From positions 33,532,501 through 33,596,500 of the forward strand of contig JAZHRO010000026.1 in assembly GCA_037157565.1 (NCBI GenBank): 64,000 nucleotides of DNA, in the 5' to 3' direction. Shown in pieces: positions 23,110 to 34,289 of this stretch. The position numbers were made by a program, and so were the translations under genes. The notes beneath the pieces are model-generated. The model saw only the letters and a list, made by a program, of their open reading frames with translations. It did not search any database and was not told the origin of the DNA. Position 1 is the first letter of the stretch, and each line of letters starts with the position of its first letter. Origin of the DNA: Thalassia testudinum. Lineage: Eukaryota; Streptophyta; Magnoliopsida; Alismatales; Hydrocharitaceae.

Positions 23110-24769
23110 CCCTTAATTACTCGCTTCCCTCCCCATTGACATCTGCTATCCTTGAAGATGTGCAAGTTGTCCAAGGTTATGCTAAACCTAACCCTTTCTC
23201 CAACACTTACAACACTGGCTGCCGTAATCACCCCAACTTTGGTTGGACAAACCAGAAACCACGTTAATTCCAGAACCAACCCAGGCCAAACCAACAGCCA
23301 AACATGCCCCCATCAGCAAGGACCACCCGTTAGACCTCCATACAATCAGAACAGGGCAACCCCTCCCCCACAGAACCAAATGACACCCTAATAAAGATGA
23401 TGGCTAAAATGAACCAGAAACATCAAGAGGAAATGGACTTAGTAAAGGGATAGTTAAGCCAACTTTTGGACTGTAAACAACAAGGATCCCTACCTTCCCA
23501 GCCACATCCGAACCCTTGAAACGTGATTAACAGAGGCCCCAATTCACAAGGGTTCCAGGGCAATTTCGTGGAGGCTCACATGGTTCAGCCAGCCTCACAA
23601 ACACCCCCTGAGTTCGGTGCTTCTTTGTCCTCATCTTCTCAAGGATCATCCCATGGTCCCAATGCCACTGCAAATGCGGTAACCTTGAGAAGCGGCACCA
23701 AAACCCAGGATCCCAAATGGCTGACTTTTCCCGAAACTTCACTAGCTGAAACAACCGACTCAGAAGAGGCACTGGAAAAACCCAAGGACCCTGAGATAGA
23801 CCCTATTTATGTTCAGACACCTTACCCCGAGGCCTTGGAAATAATCAAGAAGAAGAAAAGTGTTGTAGAAACTGAGGAGCTTTTGGAAATCTTTAAGAAG
23901 GTACAGATTAATATTCCGCTCCTCGAAGCCGTTAAGCACATCCCGACTTATGCCAAGTTTTTAAAGGATGCCTGTAACCCAAACGTAAGCCAAAACCTCA
24001 AGCACCTAGGAAGGTTGTGCTCTCTAAGCAAGCAAGTTCCGTAATATCAATCAACCTTCCGCTCAAGCGAACTAACCCAAGAGCACCCCTGATTTCCTAC
24101 AATATCGGGGACATAACATTTGATAGAGCGCTCCTAGACTTAGGTGCTTCTATCAATCTGATTCCAACAACCCTGTACCACCAATTTGGTTTCAGAGAGT
24201 TAACACCCACACCTGTCACCATCCAGCTGGCTAATAGATCTGTGAAGACCCCGAAGGGGGTTGTTGAGGACGTGATTGTGCGGGTCAAGGACTTCTATTT
24301 CTCGGTCGACTTCCTAGTGCTCGACATGGAAGTCCTTGAAAAATTACAGAACGCACCCATAATCTTAGGCAGACCTTTCTTAGCTACGGCTAAGGCAAAC
24401 ATTGATTGTGACACGGGATGTATGGAAATCACCTTCGGAGACAAGAAAATGCAGTTGGATATCTTCCGGGCGACAAAGTCTTTTGATTGCGATTGTGTTG
24501 AGGAACATGATCCCGTGGAAACTTTGGTCGAGGAATGCCTCACCCTTAGTTCTATCTCAGACCACCAATCCTGTAACGACTGTTCTAACCCGTCACCATC
24601 GCTACCTGTGGACCTCTGTAAGGCTGATTACCATCAAACAACACCATTTGAGGAGATCGATGCTGATCAACTCCCGCCTTTCCCTTTCCCGTCGACTGTT
24701 GTTCCACCCGCACCCGAACTAAAGCCACTTCCTGAGAATCTCAAGTATGTCTTCCTAGGACCTGACTAG
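23110..24769 (+). pseudogene. Athila gag end and protease, copy 1 (truncated, frameshifted)
   Basis: Starts inside gag at the point matching 32630 in copy 2. It runs through the gag C-terminal spacer (PNSQGFQGNF near 23535, VTLRSGTKTQDPKW near 23680) to the conserved block ending FLKDAC near 23975. One base is missing there compared with copy 2 (ctgtaaccc against ctgtacaccc), shifting the frame. From about 24017 the protease frame is open: INLPLKRTNPRAPL, then the aspartic protease active-site block ALLDLGASINLIP near 24125-24160 and ILGRPFLATAKANID near 24360. It ends at a TAG at 24767. An extra TAG is present near 23451 and one of the copy 2 stops is absent (near 23571). Confidence 0.85.
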
Positions 24770-24778
24770 ACTTTCCCC

Positions 24779-27606
24779 GTGATTATTAACTCTCATCTAA
24801 CCAAGGATCAGGAACTCAAGTTGACCGCGACTCTTTCGGAACATCGGGCCGCCATTGGATGGACCATTTCGGATTTGAGAGAAATTAGCCCCGCCTATTG
24901 CATTCATAAGATTTACCTGGAAGACAGGGCACGACCCTCCCGCCAGATGCAGAGACGATTAAACCCAAATATGTGGGAGGTCGTTAAGAAAGAAATTATC
25001 AAGTGGCTTGACGCCGACATCATCTATCCTATCTCTGACAGCCCCTAGGTGAGCCCCACTCAAGTGGTTCCAAAGAAAGCCGGGCTCACCGTTGTCACCA
25101 ACGAACATGGCGAATCCATCCCCACCCGCACCACCACCGCATGGCAGGTGTGTATTGATTATAGGAAGCTCAATGAAGCCACTAAGAATGATCATTTCCC
25201 CCTTGCCATTCATTAACCAGATCCTTGAAAGATTGGCAGGGCAAAAGTATTTTTGCTTCCTGGATGGATATTCACGATATAACCAAGTTGCAATTGCTCC
25301 GGAAGATCAAGAAAAGACCACATTCACTTGCCTGTATGGCACATTTGCATTCCGTCGAATGTCGTTCGGGTGATGCAATGCACCTACTACCTTTCAGCGT
25401 TGCATGCTAGCCATTTTTTCAGAAATGGTGGGTGAATACTTAGAGGTCTTTATGGATGATTTCTCTGTATTTGGGAATTCATTCGACCATTGTCTAAGCA
25501 ACTTGGAGAAAATCCTGAAACGATGTATCGAGGTTAATCTGGTGTTAAGTTGGGAAAAGAGCCATTTTATGGTTCAAGAAGGAATCGTCCTCGGTCACAT
25601 CGTATCGCATAGGGGCATTGAGGTGGATCGGGCTAAGGTTGATTTGATTTCCAAACTTCCTCCACCTAGCTCAGTCCGGCAAATTCGCTCATTCCTAGGA
25701 CATATTGGCTTCTACCGAAGGTTCATTAAAGACTTCTCCAAGCTTTCCAAACCCTTAACCGACCTTCTGGCCAACGACGCCATATTCCACATGTCCTCTG
25801 ATTGCATCCAAGCTTATCACACCCTCCGGGACTTAGTCTCCACAGCACCTGTACTTCAGCCCCCGGATTGGTCCTAGGACTTTGAGATTATGTGTGATGC
25901 ATCAGATTTTGCCATAGGCGTTGTCCTAGGACAAAGACAAGACAAGAAACCCGTGGTAATCTACTACACGAGCAAAACGTTGGACGAGGCCCAACGAAAT
26001 TATACGGTCACAGAGAAAGAATTGCTCGTTGTAGTCTTCGGACTTGAGAAGTTCCGACCTTACCTGCTGGGATCTCACGTGACCATCTATACTGGTCATT
26101 CAGCCATCCGGCACCTGTTGGCTAGGAAGGACGCAAAGCCTAGGCTCATCAGATGGATCCTGCTCTTGCAGGAATTTGACCTGGAAATCAGCGACAAGGC
26201 CGGATCAAAGAATGTAGTGACTGACCACTTATCCAGACTTCACCCAGACCACATTGGACCCTCCCTGCCTTTATCTGACACCTTCCCCAATGAACACATT
26301 CTGACTATGCAAGACAAGAGACTGCCTTAGTATGCTGACTATGTCAACTACCTGGTTGTAAGACAGACCCCGCACAGCTGGTCCAAACAGCAACGGGATA
26401 GGTTCTTGGCCGAGGCCAAGCACTATTTCTGGGATGATCCCACCCTGTTTCGCCTCTGTGCCGACCAGATCATCAGGAGGTGTATCCCCAAGAACGAAAT
26501 TCATAGGGTGCTATCTTTCTGTCATAACCAAGCTTGTGGTGGCCACATCTCTGGAAAGAAAACGGCTGCGAAGGTTCTGCAGTCTGGATTTCACTGGCCT
26601 TCCCAATTTAAGGATGCACACAACTTTGCCAAAACTTGCTCACACTGCTAAACACTGGGGACCATGACCAGAAAAGACATGATGCCCCTCCAGCCCATTT
26701 TGATTGTCGAAATCTTCGACGTTTGGGGTATCGATTTTATGGGCCCCTTTCCACCATCCAACGGCTTCAAGTACATCATAATCTCGGTAGACTATGTTTC
26801 TAAATGGATTGAAGCCGTCGCCACCTGCCGATGAGATCATAAGACTACCATGGACTTTGTTAAGCAGAACATCTTTTCCCAGTTTGGAATACCAAAAGCC
26901 ATGATCAGTGATGGTGGAAGCCATTTTATTCACTCCCAATTCCGTGCCCTACTTAGAAAATACGGGGTTAACCACCGTATTGCTACCCCGTATCATCCGC
27001 AAACAAATGGCAGACCGAGGTCTCAAATAGACAAATCAAGAATATTTTACAAAAGACTATGAGACCTGACAAGAAAGACTGGTCCACACGACTAGATGAT
27101 GCCTGTGGGCATACAGGACCGCTTTCAAGACCCCAATAGGCATGTCACCTTATCGCCTGGTCTTTGGCAAAGCCTGCCACCTTCCTGTCAAATTGGAACA
27201 CCGAGCTTACTGGGCTGTCAAGTAGTGTAACATGGATCCCCAGTTAGCCGGTGCGCAGAGGACGCTCCAACTCTCTGAGCTTGAAGAAATCCGTTGAGAC
27301 GCCTTTGAAAATAGTCAACTGTATAAGGAGAAAATGAAAGCCGTCCACGACCGACTCATCCATAGAAAGACCTTTGAGCCTAACCAGCAAGTCTGGCTTT
27401 TCGATGCCTGCCTAAAACTCTTTCCGGAGAAACTCAGGTCTAAGTGGACAGGACCATTTAGGATGGTCAAGCCTCACTCTAATGGGGCCGTTGAAGTCGT
27501 TGATCCGAACACTGGGCACACTTTTACAGTTAATGGCCAAATATTAAAACACTTCCTAGCCCAGATTCCCCCAAAGGAGAATGTCACCCTTATTGAGGGA
27601 TGACAC
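24779..27606 (+). pseudogene. Athila RT, RNase H and integrase, copy 1
   Basis: Same structure and same lesions as copy 2 (34290-37126); see there for motifs. RT runs to about 25870, with FMDDF near 25450. RNase H starts at CDASDFAIG near 25893. Integrase zinc finger is at about 26515-26650, core at 26700-27200, and the C-terminal VWLFDACLKLFPEKLRSKWTGPF at about 27390-27455. Stops and single-base indels coincide with those of copy 2 wherever I compared them. The only base differences noticed are near 26847 and 27462. Pol ends at TGA 27601-27603, followed by the Athila signature TGGGAGGCAACCCA (27647-27660). Confidence 0.87.
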
Positions 27607-28944
27607 GAAGCACCACCCAACTGGAAGCGTTAAACTCAGTACTTCCTGGGAGGCAACCCAGAGGATTCAAACTGATCCAATATTTTACATCACTTAGGTA
27701 ATATCTTTTTAAACCCCTGTTGCATCCATGTATTTGCCAATGAGGACAATGTTCAACTTAAGCATGGGGGAGGGTGGTAAATTGCACGATCCTGAACTCA
27801 TTTAATCAGTCTGAATAAAATAAAATTTGAAAAAAAAATTGAATTTAGGAAGAAACTTAGACATTAGAAACTTGTCAGTAGTGAGAAATAATACAAAAAA
27901 AACTTCAACACTTAGACTTTTCAGGCCTTCAGGCTTAATCAGCCCTGGTGTCCGTTAAAATATAGATTTAGCTTCAAATCCTTGCAACCTTAAGACTACT
28001 CTAATCCACCTAGTAAATAAGGTGATAAGTATACGACTTATCAACTCACCCTCTAACTCAGAAAGACTTTGAATCTAAGCATCTGCATACATTTTTGCAC
28101 ATACTCACTCCTCGGAGATTTTGACAGAAATTGGGTAGCTAATGAATTCTCTAGGGTGGTATGGCTGGCAAGTTGTCGTGGGTAACAGCCCATTGGCAGG
28201 TTGTCCAAAGCCCAGCCACGGGACCACTTCTTCACTGCCTCTAGGTAGATTTGAGATCAGGGAAGCCACCTACTGAAAAAAAGAAAAAGAAGAAAATAAA
28301 ATAAACCACACTTCACCACACGAGTATGGCTGGCAAATGATCGTAAGTAACAGCCTATTGGTCGGTTGTCCAGAGCCCAGCTCAGTAATTGCACAAAAAG
28401 AATCAAAACACTTAAGGAAGAAGCGAGGAAGTAGTACAAGCCGGGGAGATATACACTGGAAAAATCCTTGTGTTGACCCCAATTAAAACAAACGTAGGGA
28501 GAAAGCTACCGATCGAACAAATACACCTTCAGGCAAAACACTTCCTCTTCCAGTCACCTAGGGGCGTAGAAACCCGGAGTCTGCCTAAATTACCGTTGAG
28601 TAAGTCTATCACGATCTTCACACCAAGATGCTTAGCACTTAGAGTTTCGTCCGAGTTTTGGGTGGGTTGGGTAGCCGTAAAAAGTTACCAACCCACTCTG
28701 AATTCCAAAAAAAAATCTAAAAATAAGAAATATATATATTTACATACATTAAAGCAAGGATTCAAGCGATTCGTATTTTGGCAGACACCCGGACGCTACT
28801 TAGTCTTTGTAGATTAAGATCTTAGTATATTTCCTCCTATTGACAAGTGACGAAGTGTCTAAGCAGTTACTTCTTAAATTCTAACAAAAAATAAAGGTTA
28901 GAATAAACCTTGTTAGGAACCAGCAAGGAGTAAGCATGGGGGTA
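27604..28944 (+). other. Athila 3' untranslated region and polypurine tract, copy 1
   Basis: Between pol and the LTR there is no env-like frame. Landmarks: TGGGAGGCAACCCA at 27647-27660, AAGCATGGGGGAGG at about 27760-27773, a direct duplication of about 57 bp (28160-28216 and 28325-28381), and the purine-rich AAGCATGGGGGTA immediately before the LTR (28932-28944), the likely plus-strand primer site. The same layout recurs at 37124-38464. Confidence 0.75.
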
Positions 28945-29405
28945 TGATAACACTGCATCTTGGGGTGATAATTCTGTTAAATAGGGCCCATCTTAAGAAT
29001 AAAATGCACAGATAACACAACATAAGTAGAATGGGAGCATTGCATGCATCATACGACAAGATTGCTTATAAAACAGTATTAATGGCCATTTGTATGAGCA
29101 CTTGCCAAAGCAGGCCTCATATGAGCAATTGGACCGCACGGATGGATTCAGAGCGACGAACGGAGTCCAACGGACTTGAAATCAGCCAAATTCGACATCC
29201 AGAGCTCCTACAATGGGCCCAAGAAGTTCTGACTGTTGATCTGATCATCAACGGCCCACGGCACGCCACGTGGCACCCGCTCGCTGTGTCCAGATCGCTG
29301 CCCGCTTCCACCATCACCCAGAGGACAAATCTCAACCGTCGATCTCCGATCGAACGGCTGAGAACCACTCGCACGCCCACCCTCGCCGCGGCAAAGCAGC
29401 CACCG

Positions 29406-29457
29406 CAGCACAGCGGTTGGAGCACGCACCCGCGCTCACGCGATGCGAGTTCGAATC
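29406..29457 (+). other. tRNA-like A-box/B-box module in Athila LTR
   Basis: CAGCACAGCGG (29406-29416) matches the A-box consensus TRGYNNARNNG at 10 of 11 positions. GTTCGAATC (29449-29457) is a perfect B-box core 32 nt downstream, flanked by complementary ATGCGA/TCGCAT arms. As in the family B LTR, the T-arm is one base off true tRNA geometry. An identical copy is at 38926-38977. It is likely tRNA-derived, with possible Pol III promoter activity. Confidence 0.55.
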
Positions 29458-29725
29458 GCATGGAGCTGAAATGTAGAGACGACGACGCGTGCAAAATTGG
29501 GCCGCCCGATCAACAGCGGACGAATGCGATCGCGAGACGTGCCCGCAGATGCGCCCTGACCAGACGCGTGCAATGACACGGGCGCAAGGGCGCGATCCAG
29601 GCGTGCGCCTCGCACGAGATCCGAAGATCAGACGGCTTATGGCGCGCGCGCACGGATCAGGTGCAAGGAAGCACAGCTGCGGGCGAGTGACCGGCGAGTA
29701 GGGGTCTTCACCGACGTTTTGGGAA

Positions 29726-29795
29726 GGGTTTTAGCGACGTCCTAGACGTCGCTAAAACCCCTTCTTCATTTGGAAAGTCCTTCTCCCTATTTAAA
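29726..29795 (+). promoter_or_regulatory. Perfect hairpin upstream of Athila LTR TATA box
   Basis: Two 16-bp arms, GGGTTTTAGCGACGTC (29726-29741) and its exact complement (29745-29760), surround a 3-nt loop. A TATA-like CTATTTAAA follows at 29787-29795. The hairpin includes GACGTC, a bZIP-type site. Its position just upstream of the presumed start suggests a regulatory role. Copy at 39246-39315. Confidence 0.6.
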
Positions 29796-30307
29796 CTCCT
29801 TCCAACCACTCATTCAAGGCATTCACTCCACTTGCAACCACTCTACCCCCCTCCTAGCTACCTTTAAGCCTTTTTGTAATCGCCGGAGACGACGAGCTGC
29901 CGACGGAGCCCTCTCCACCACCGTGGCTGCCTCGCCGTCCCCTCTCTCTCTTTCTTCTTTTAAGCTTTACTTTACTTATGTTCAAGCATTTATCTAGTGT
30001 TGTAATTATGAACTAAAGTTGCATGATTAATGAAGTTGTTTTCTATTCAATTGCTTGCTCTATTTTCTATTCAAGTTACATGTTGCAAATGAAACAATTC
30101 TAACCCTAATTTCTCCCTCTCTCTCTCGCTTTTCACTCGCGCATTTTCGTAAGCAAAACCCCACGATTTTCATGACAAGAAGAATCCGATTTTTACGCCT
30201 CCCTGAGACTGACACTCGGACTCACATCCGTTTCTTTACTTTAAAACCGACGTCGCAAGTGCAAACTATAACACTTCCAAACACACGCACACGCGCATGT
30301 CAATTTT

Positions 30308-30325
30308 TGGCGCCGTTGCCGAGGA
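30308..30325 (+). other. Athila primer-binding site, copy 2
   Basis: TGGCGCCGTTGCCGAGGA starts 6 bp after the LTR end. It is the well-known primer-binding/leader sequence of Athila-clade elements, where a host tRNA 3' end primes minus-strand cDNA. One base (GAGGA instead of GGGGA) departs from the usual form. Identical copy at 39828-39845. Confidence 0.85.
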
Positions 30326-31502
30326 GGCAACGGATTTATTTTGTCACTTCCATTTTACATCCATTCTCACATCGTCTAACGCCTTGTCTCCTTTTACTTG
30401 ATAGTTGCAGGAATTCGGTGCTTGGACGGTGAAGCAGCGCAACCCATGATGGTAATAAGAGAGTAGGCACAACAAGGACTAGTCGTGAGTAGTTCTTCAC
30501 TCATGGTTGTTTGCTTACTTGTAAAACTAAAAAAATTGTAAACTTGAAAAAAATTGACGTGGTGTATAATTACCTAACCCACATCCTTAACACATCACTC
30601 AACAAAAAAATGTACACTCTAACATTCTGAATAAATTCTTGGAGTGTTCTTTTCTCTTTTTGAGTGGTGTTTGCGAAGCCACCTTGAATTGACTTAGGCC
30701 GCACCACTCAACCCTAAAAATGACTCATCTAATAGAAGCTGCATGATCATTAGGATGAGTACATTAGGGTTTAGAGCCTCTACACAATAAAAGGAAATCT
30801 ACTTTCACCGAATTGTGTGCAAAACTTGACGTGCCCACTGAAAATTGTCTGAAAACATTAAGACACGTCAATCCTAAAAGACACTAAAGTAAGGATAAAA
30901 CATTAAAAGACACATCTTAAAAAAATCCTTGCTTGAAAATCATGTTTTGATCGGAGCACACACACTGAAAGTGGAAAACTAAGAGGCACTACACCAATCA
31001 ACGCCTCATCACATAACCCTAGCACAAGCACTATCCTAGCCCTTTAAAACAAAGTAGACGTGCCCTAGGCAGGATTGGGTTAAGTCTCGAGAGGCAGGGT
31101 TTTGTTCGCTGGGCACTTGGCTTTCATTCCCTTAGTAGAATATGGAGACTAGGCTGCGAGGCAGTATCAAACGACCACGGTTGTGGGGTCTATGGAACAG
31201 GCGGCGCAAGCCAAAGGAAAAACCTTCCCTGCAATCCCTGCGTAATCAACCTGGCTAGATTAGCTTTGGGAAGGGGAGTCCAGTGCTTACGGACTTAATC
31301 ACCCTTTTGGAGATTTCTAGGTCTCCTAAGGAATACACCATAAGGACTAGGCTTATTTGCTTGGTTGAACACACACTTCTCGCATCTGTCGCTCTTCGCA
31401 TCCCCTCCTGTTCTTCTCCAGTGTATGCACAAGAGACACTCATTGCATCCCGAGTTGTTTGTTTTGGGACGGGAATCCAGGCAACTTGATTCTGCTAGAA
31501 AC
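30326..31502 (+). other. Athila leader region between PBS and gag
   Basis: About 1.2 kb of untranslated leader. No convincing domain is encoded; frames such as 31255-31443 on the minus strand and 31283-31489 on the plus strand look accidental. The repeat copy is 39846-41022. Confidence 0.7.
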
Positions 31503-33092
31503 ATGGCTGAACCTAGGGTAGATGAGGTTGAGGACCAACCCCCACCAGACACAATGGCCATCATCCAAGCCCAAATTAACGCAAACCACCGGCTTCAGTA
31601 GCAACAAATTCACACTATTACGCAAGCCATACATCGGTTACAGAACCCACAAGGGCAACTACCACCACCTTTCCAAGGCCCACAAGGGCAATCACCACCT
31701 GATCTACCACCATTTTAGGACCAACCTAGGCCCCACCGCAATTTCTATAACCCTTCCGCTATTCAAGTTGAGCCGCACCTTAGGATCCCCAAAGGAGGAG
31801 ATGATTTTAAGCTAAAACCAAATGTTTTGAGTCTGATTCAGAGTTACTTCCATGGAAGCTCAAATGAGGATCCCTTCCAGCACCTAGAGGATCTTGACCG
31901 GATAGCCCGAACTGTGAAATCTAGGAACATTAGCCTTGACATTATTTTGATTAAGATGTTCCCCTTCTTGTTGAGTGACAAGGCTTCTAACTGGCTTAGA
32001 ACCCTAGGTAGACCCATCACCACCTAGGAAGAGATGAGGCATGCATTTCTAAAGAAATTCTTCCCCATAAGAAAGACCAATGCCCTTAGAAGAGCCATTA
32101 CTACCTTTACACTCCAGGGGGGGGAACAGTTCCATGAGGCGTGGGAAAGATTTAATGAACTCTTGAGGAAATGCCCACACCACGAAGTACCAAGGTGGCA
32201 ATTGGCCCAGATCTTCTACCACGGTCTGGACAGCAACCTACGGAACTTCGTCGATGCCTCATGCAGAGGGAACTTCTTGAACAAAGATGAGGAGAGCGCG
32301 TTTGAGCTCTTTGAATCTATGAGCGAAAATTCACTCAACAATGCCTCCATGACCCAGTTTAACCTATCCAGTCAACCCCGTGGCGGGATTTATGAGGTAC
32401 AAGCAAATTCCGAAATGGTTGACATGGACATCATTGCCAAGAAATTAGATCGAGTGGAATTGGTGGATAAAAAGATTGATGAGCTACTGAATCAGACCAG
32501 GAACCCATTACAGACCTTCTCCCTAGCAAAAGGAGCTCACAATGTTGACCTGGTCCAGCTCTTGAGCCAATTGAACCTGGAACAACCCCTGACCATATTC
32601 CAGGAAGGGACCTTTGCTCCCTCAACCCTTGATTACTCTCTTCCCTCCCCATCGACATCTGTTATCCTTGAAGATGTGCAAGTTGTCCAAGGTTATGTTA
32701 AACCTGACCATTTCTCCAACACTTACAACACTGGCTGGCGTAATCACCCCAACTTTGGTAGGACAAACCAGAAACCACCTCAATTCCAGAACCAGCCCAG
32801 GACAAACCAGTAGCCAAACTTGTCCCCCTATCAGCAAGGACCACCCGTTAGACCTTCATACAATCAGAACAGGGCGGCCCCTCCCCCGTAGAACCAAATG
32901 GACACCCTAATAAAGATGATAGCTGAAATGAACTAGAAACATCAGGAGGAAATGGCCTTAGTAAAGGGACAGTTAAGCCAACTTTTAGACTGTAAACAAC
33001 AAGGATCCCTACCTTCCCAGCCACAACCGAACCCGTAAAACGTGATTAACAGAGGCCCCAATTCACAAGGGTTCCAGGGCAATTTCGTGTAG
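31503..33092 (+). pseudogene. Athila gag, copy 2 (eight in-frame stops)
   Basis: Structural gag of an Athila-type element; intact gag forms the particle shell in the cytoplasm. The start MAEPRVDEVEDQ at 31503 is chosen because it is the first Met after the leader and stays in frame with the rest. The capsid core reads NVLSLIQSYFHGSSNEDPFQ (from 31821), ILIKMFPFLLSDKASNWL near 31945-32000, then FLKKFFPIRKTNALRRAI and FHEAWERFNELLRKCPHH near 32130-32180. The whole gag is one frame with no frameshift, but is cut by stops at 31599, 31716, 32025, 32811, 32889, 32934, 33036 and 33090. Seven are TAG and one is TAA; several sit where Gln is expected. Confidence 0.87.
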
Positions 33093-33098
33093 GCTCAC

Positions 33099-34289
33099 AT
33101 GGTTCAGCCAACCCCACAAACACCCCCTGAGTTCGGTGCTTCTTCATCCTCATCTTCTCAAGGATCATCCCATGGTCCCAATGCCACTGTGAATGCGGTA
33201 ACCTTGAGAAGCGGCACCAAAACCCAGGATCCCAAATGGCCAACTTTTCCCGAAACTTCACTAGCTGAAACAACCGACTCAGAAGAGGCACTGGAAAAAC
33301 CCAAGGACCCTGAGATAGACCCTATTTATGTTCAGACACCTTACCCCGAGGCCTTGGAAATAATCAAGAAGAAGAAAAGTGTTGTAGAAACTGAGGAGCT
33401 TTTGGAAATCTTTAAGAAGGTACAGATTAATATTCCGCTCCTCGAAGCCGTTAAGCACATCCCGACTTATGCCAAGTTTTTAAAGGATGCCTGTACACCC
33501 AAACGTAAGCCAAAACCTCAAGCACCTAGGAAGGTTGTGCTCTCTAAGCAAGTAAGTTCCGTAATATCAATCAACCTTCCGCTCAAGCGAACTAACCCAA
33601 GAGCACCCCTGATTTCCTACAATATCGGGGACATAACATTTGATAGAGCGCTCCTAGACTTAGGTGCTTCTATCAATCTGATTCCAACAACCCTGTACCA
33701 CCAATTTGGTTTCAGAGAGTTAACACCCACACCTGTCACCATCCAGCTGGCTAATAGATCTGTGAAGACCCCGAAGGGGGTTGTTGAGGACGTGATTGTG
33801 CGGGTCAAGGACTTCTATTTCTCGGTCGACTTCCTAGTGCTCGACATGGAAGTCCTTGAAAAATTACAGAACGCACCCATAATCTTAGGCAGACCTTTCT
33901 TAGCTACGGCTAAGGCAAACATTGATTGTGACACGGGATGTATGGAAATCACCTTCGGAGACAAGAAAATGCAGTTGGATATCTTCCGGGCGACAAAGTC
34001 TTTTGATTGCGATTGTGTTGAGGAACATGATCCCGTGGAAACTTTGGTCGAGGAATGCCTCACCCTTAGTTCTATCTCAGACCACCAATCCTGTAACGAC
34101 TGTTCTAACCCGTCACCATCGCTACCTGTGGACCTCTGTAAGGCTGATTACCATCAAACAACACCATTTGAGGAGATCGATGCTGATCAACTCCCGCCTT
34201 TCCCTTTCCCGTCGACTGTTGTTCCACCCGCACCCGAACTAAAGCCACTTCCTGAGAATCTCAAGTATGTCTTCCTAGGACCTGACTAG
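33099..34289 (+). pseudogene. Athila gag end and aspartic protease, copy 2
   Basis: A 396-codon open segment continuing the gag frame after the stop at 33090. The first 140 residues are the gag C-terminal spacer (VTLRSGTKTQDPKW, then VQTPYPEAL, ELLEIFKKVQINIPLLEAV). The protease follows: INLPLKRTNPRAPLISYNIG, the active-site block ALLDLGASINLIPTTLY near 33645-33690, and LGRPFLATAKANIDCDTG near 33885-33940. The catalytic Asp-Leu-Gly-Ala is conserved. The frame ends in TAG at 34287, and the polyprotein continues in the same frame at 34290. This is the longest uninterrupted open stretch in the window, but it starts inside the ancestral polyprotein and has no natural start. Confidence 0.87.

Larger units (their letters stand above)
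28945..30302 (+). mobile_element. Athila LTR 1 (1,358 bp)
   Basis: Starts TGATAACACTGC after the polypurine tract and ends CGCGCATGTCA before the primer-binding site. It contains a tRNA-like module (29406-29457), a perfect hairpin (29726-29760) and a TATA-like CTATTTAAA (29787-29795). Open frames inside (for example 29031-29576) match no domain I know and are treated as chance. It differs from LTR 2 (38465-39822) by only one base that I noticed (near 29084). Confidence 0.88.

Noticed and set aside
29031..29576. 181-codon open frame inside the Athila LTR (repeated at 38551-39096)
   Set aside because: It overlaps the tRNA-like module in GC-rich LTR DNA, matches no known domain, and its repetition comes from the array duplication, not selection.
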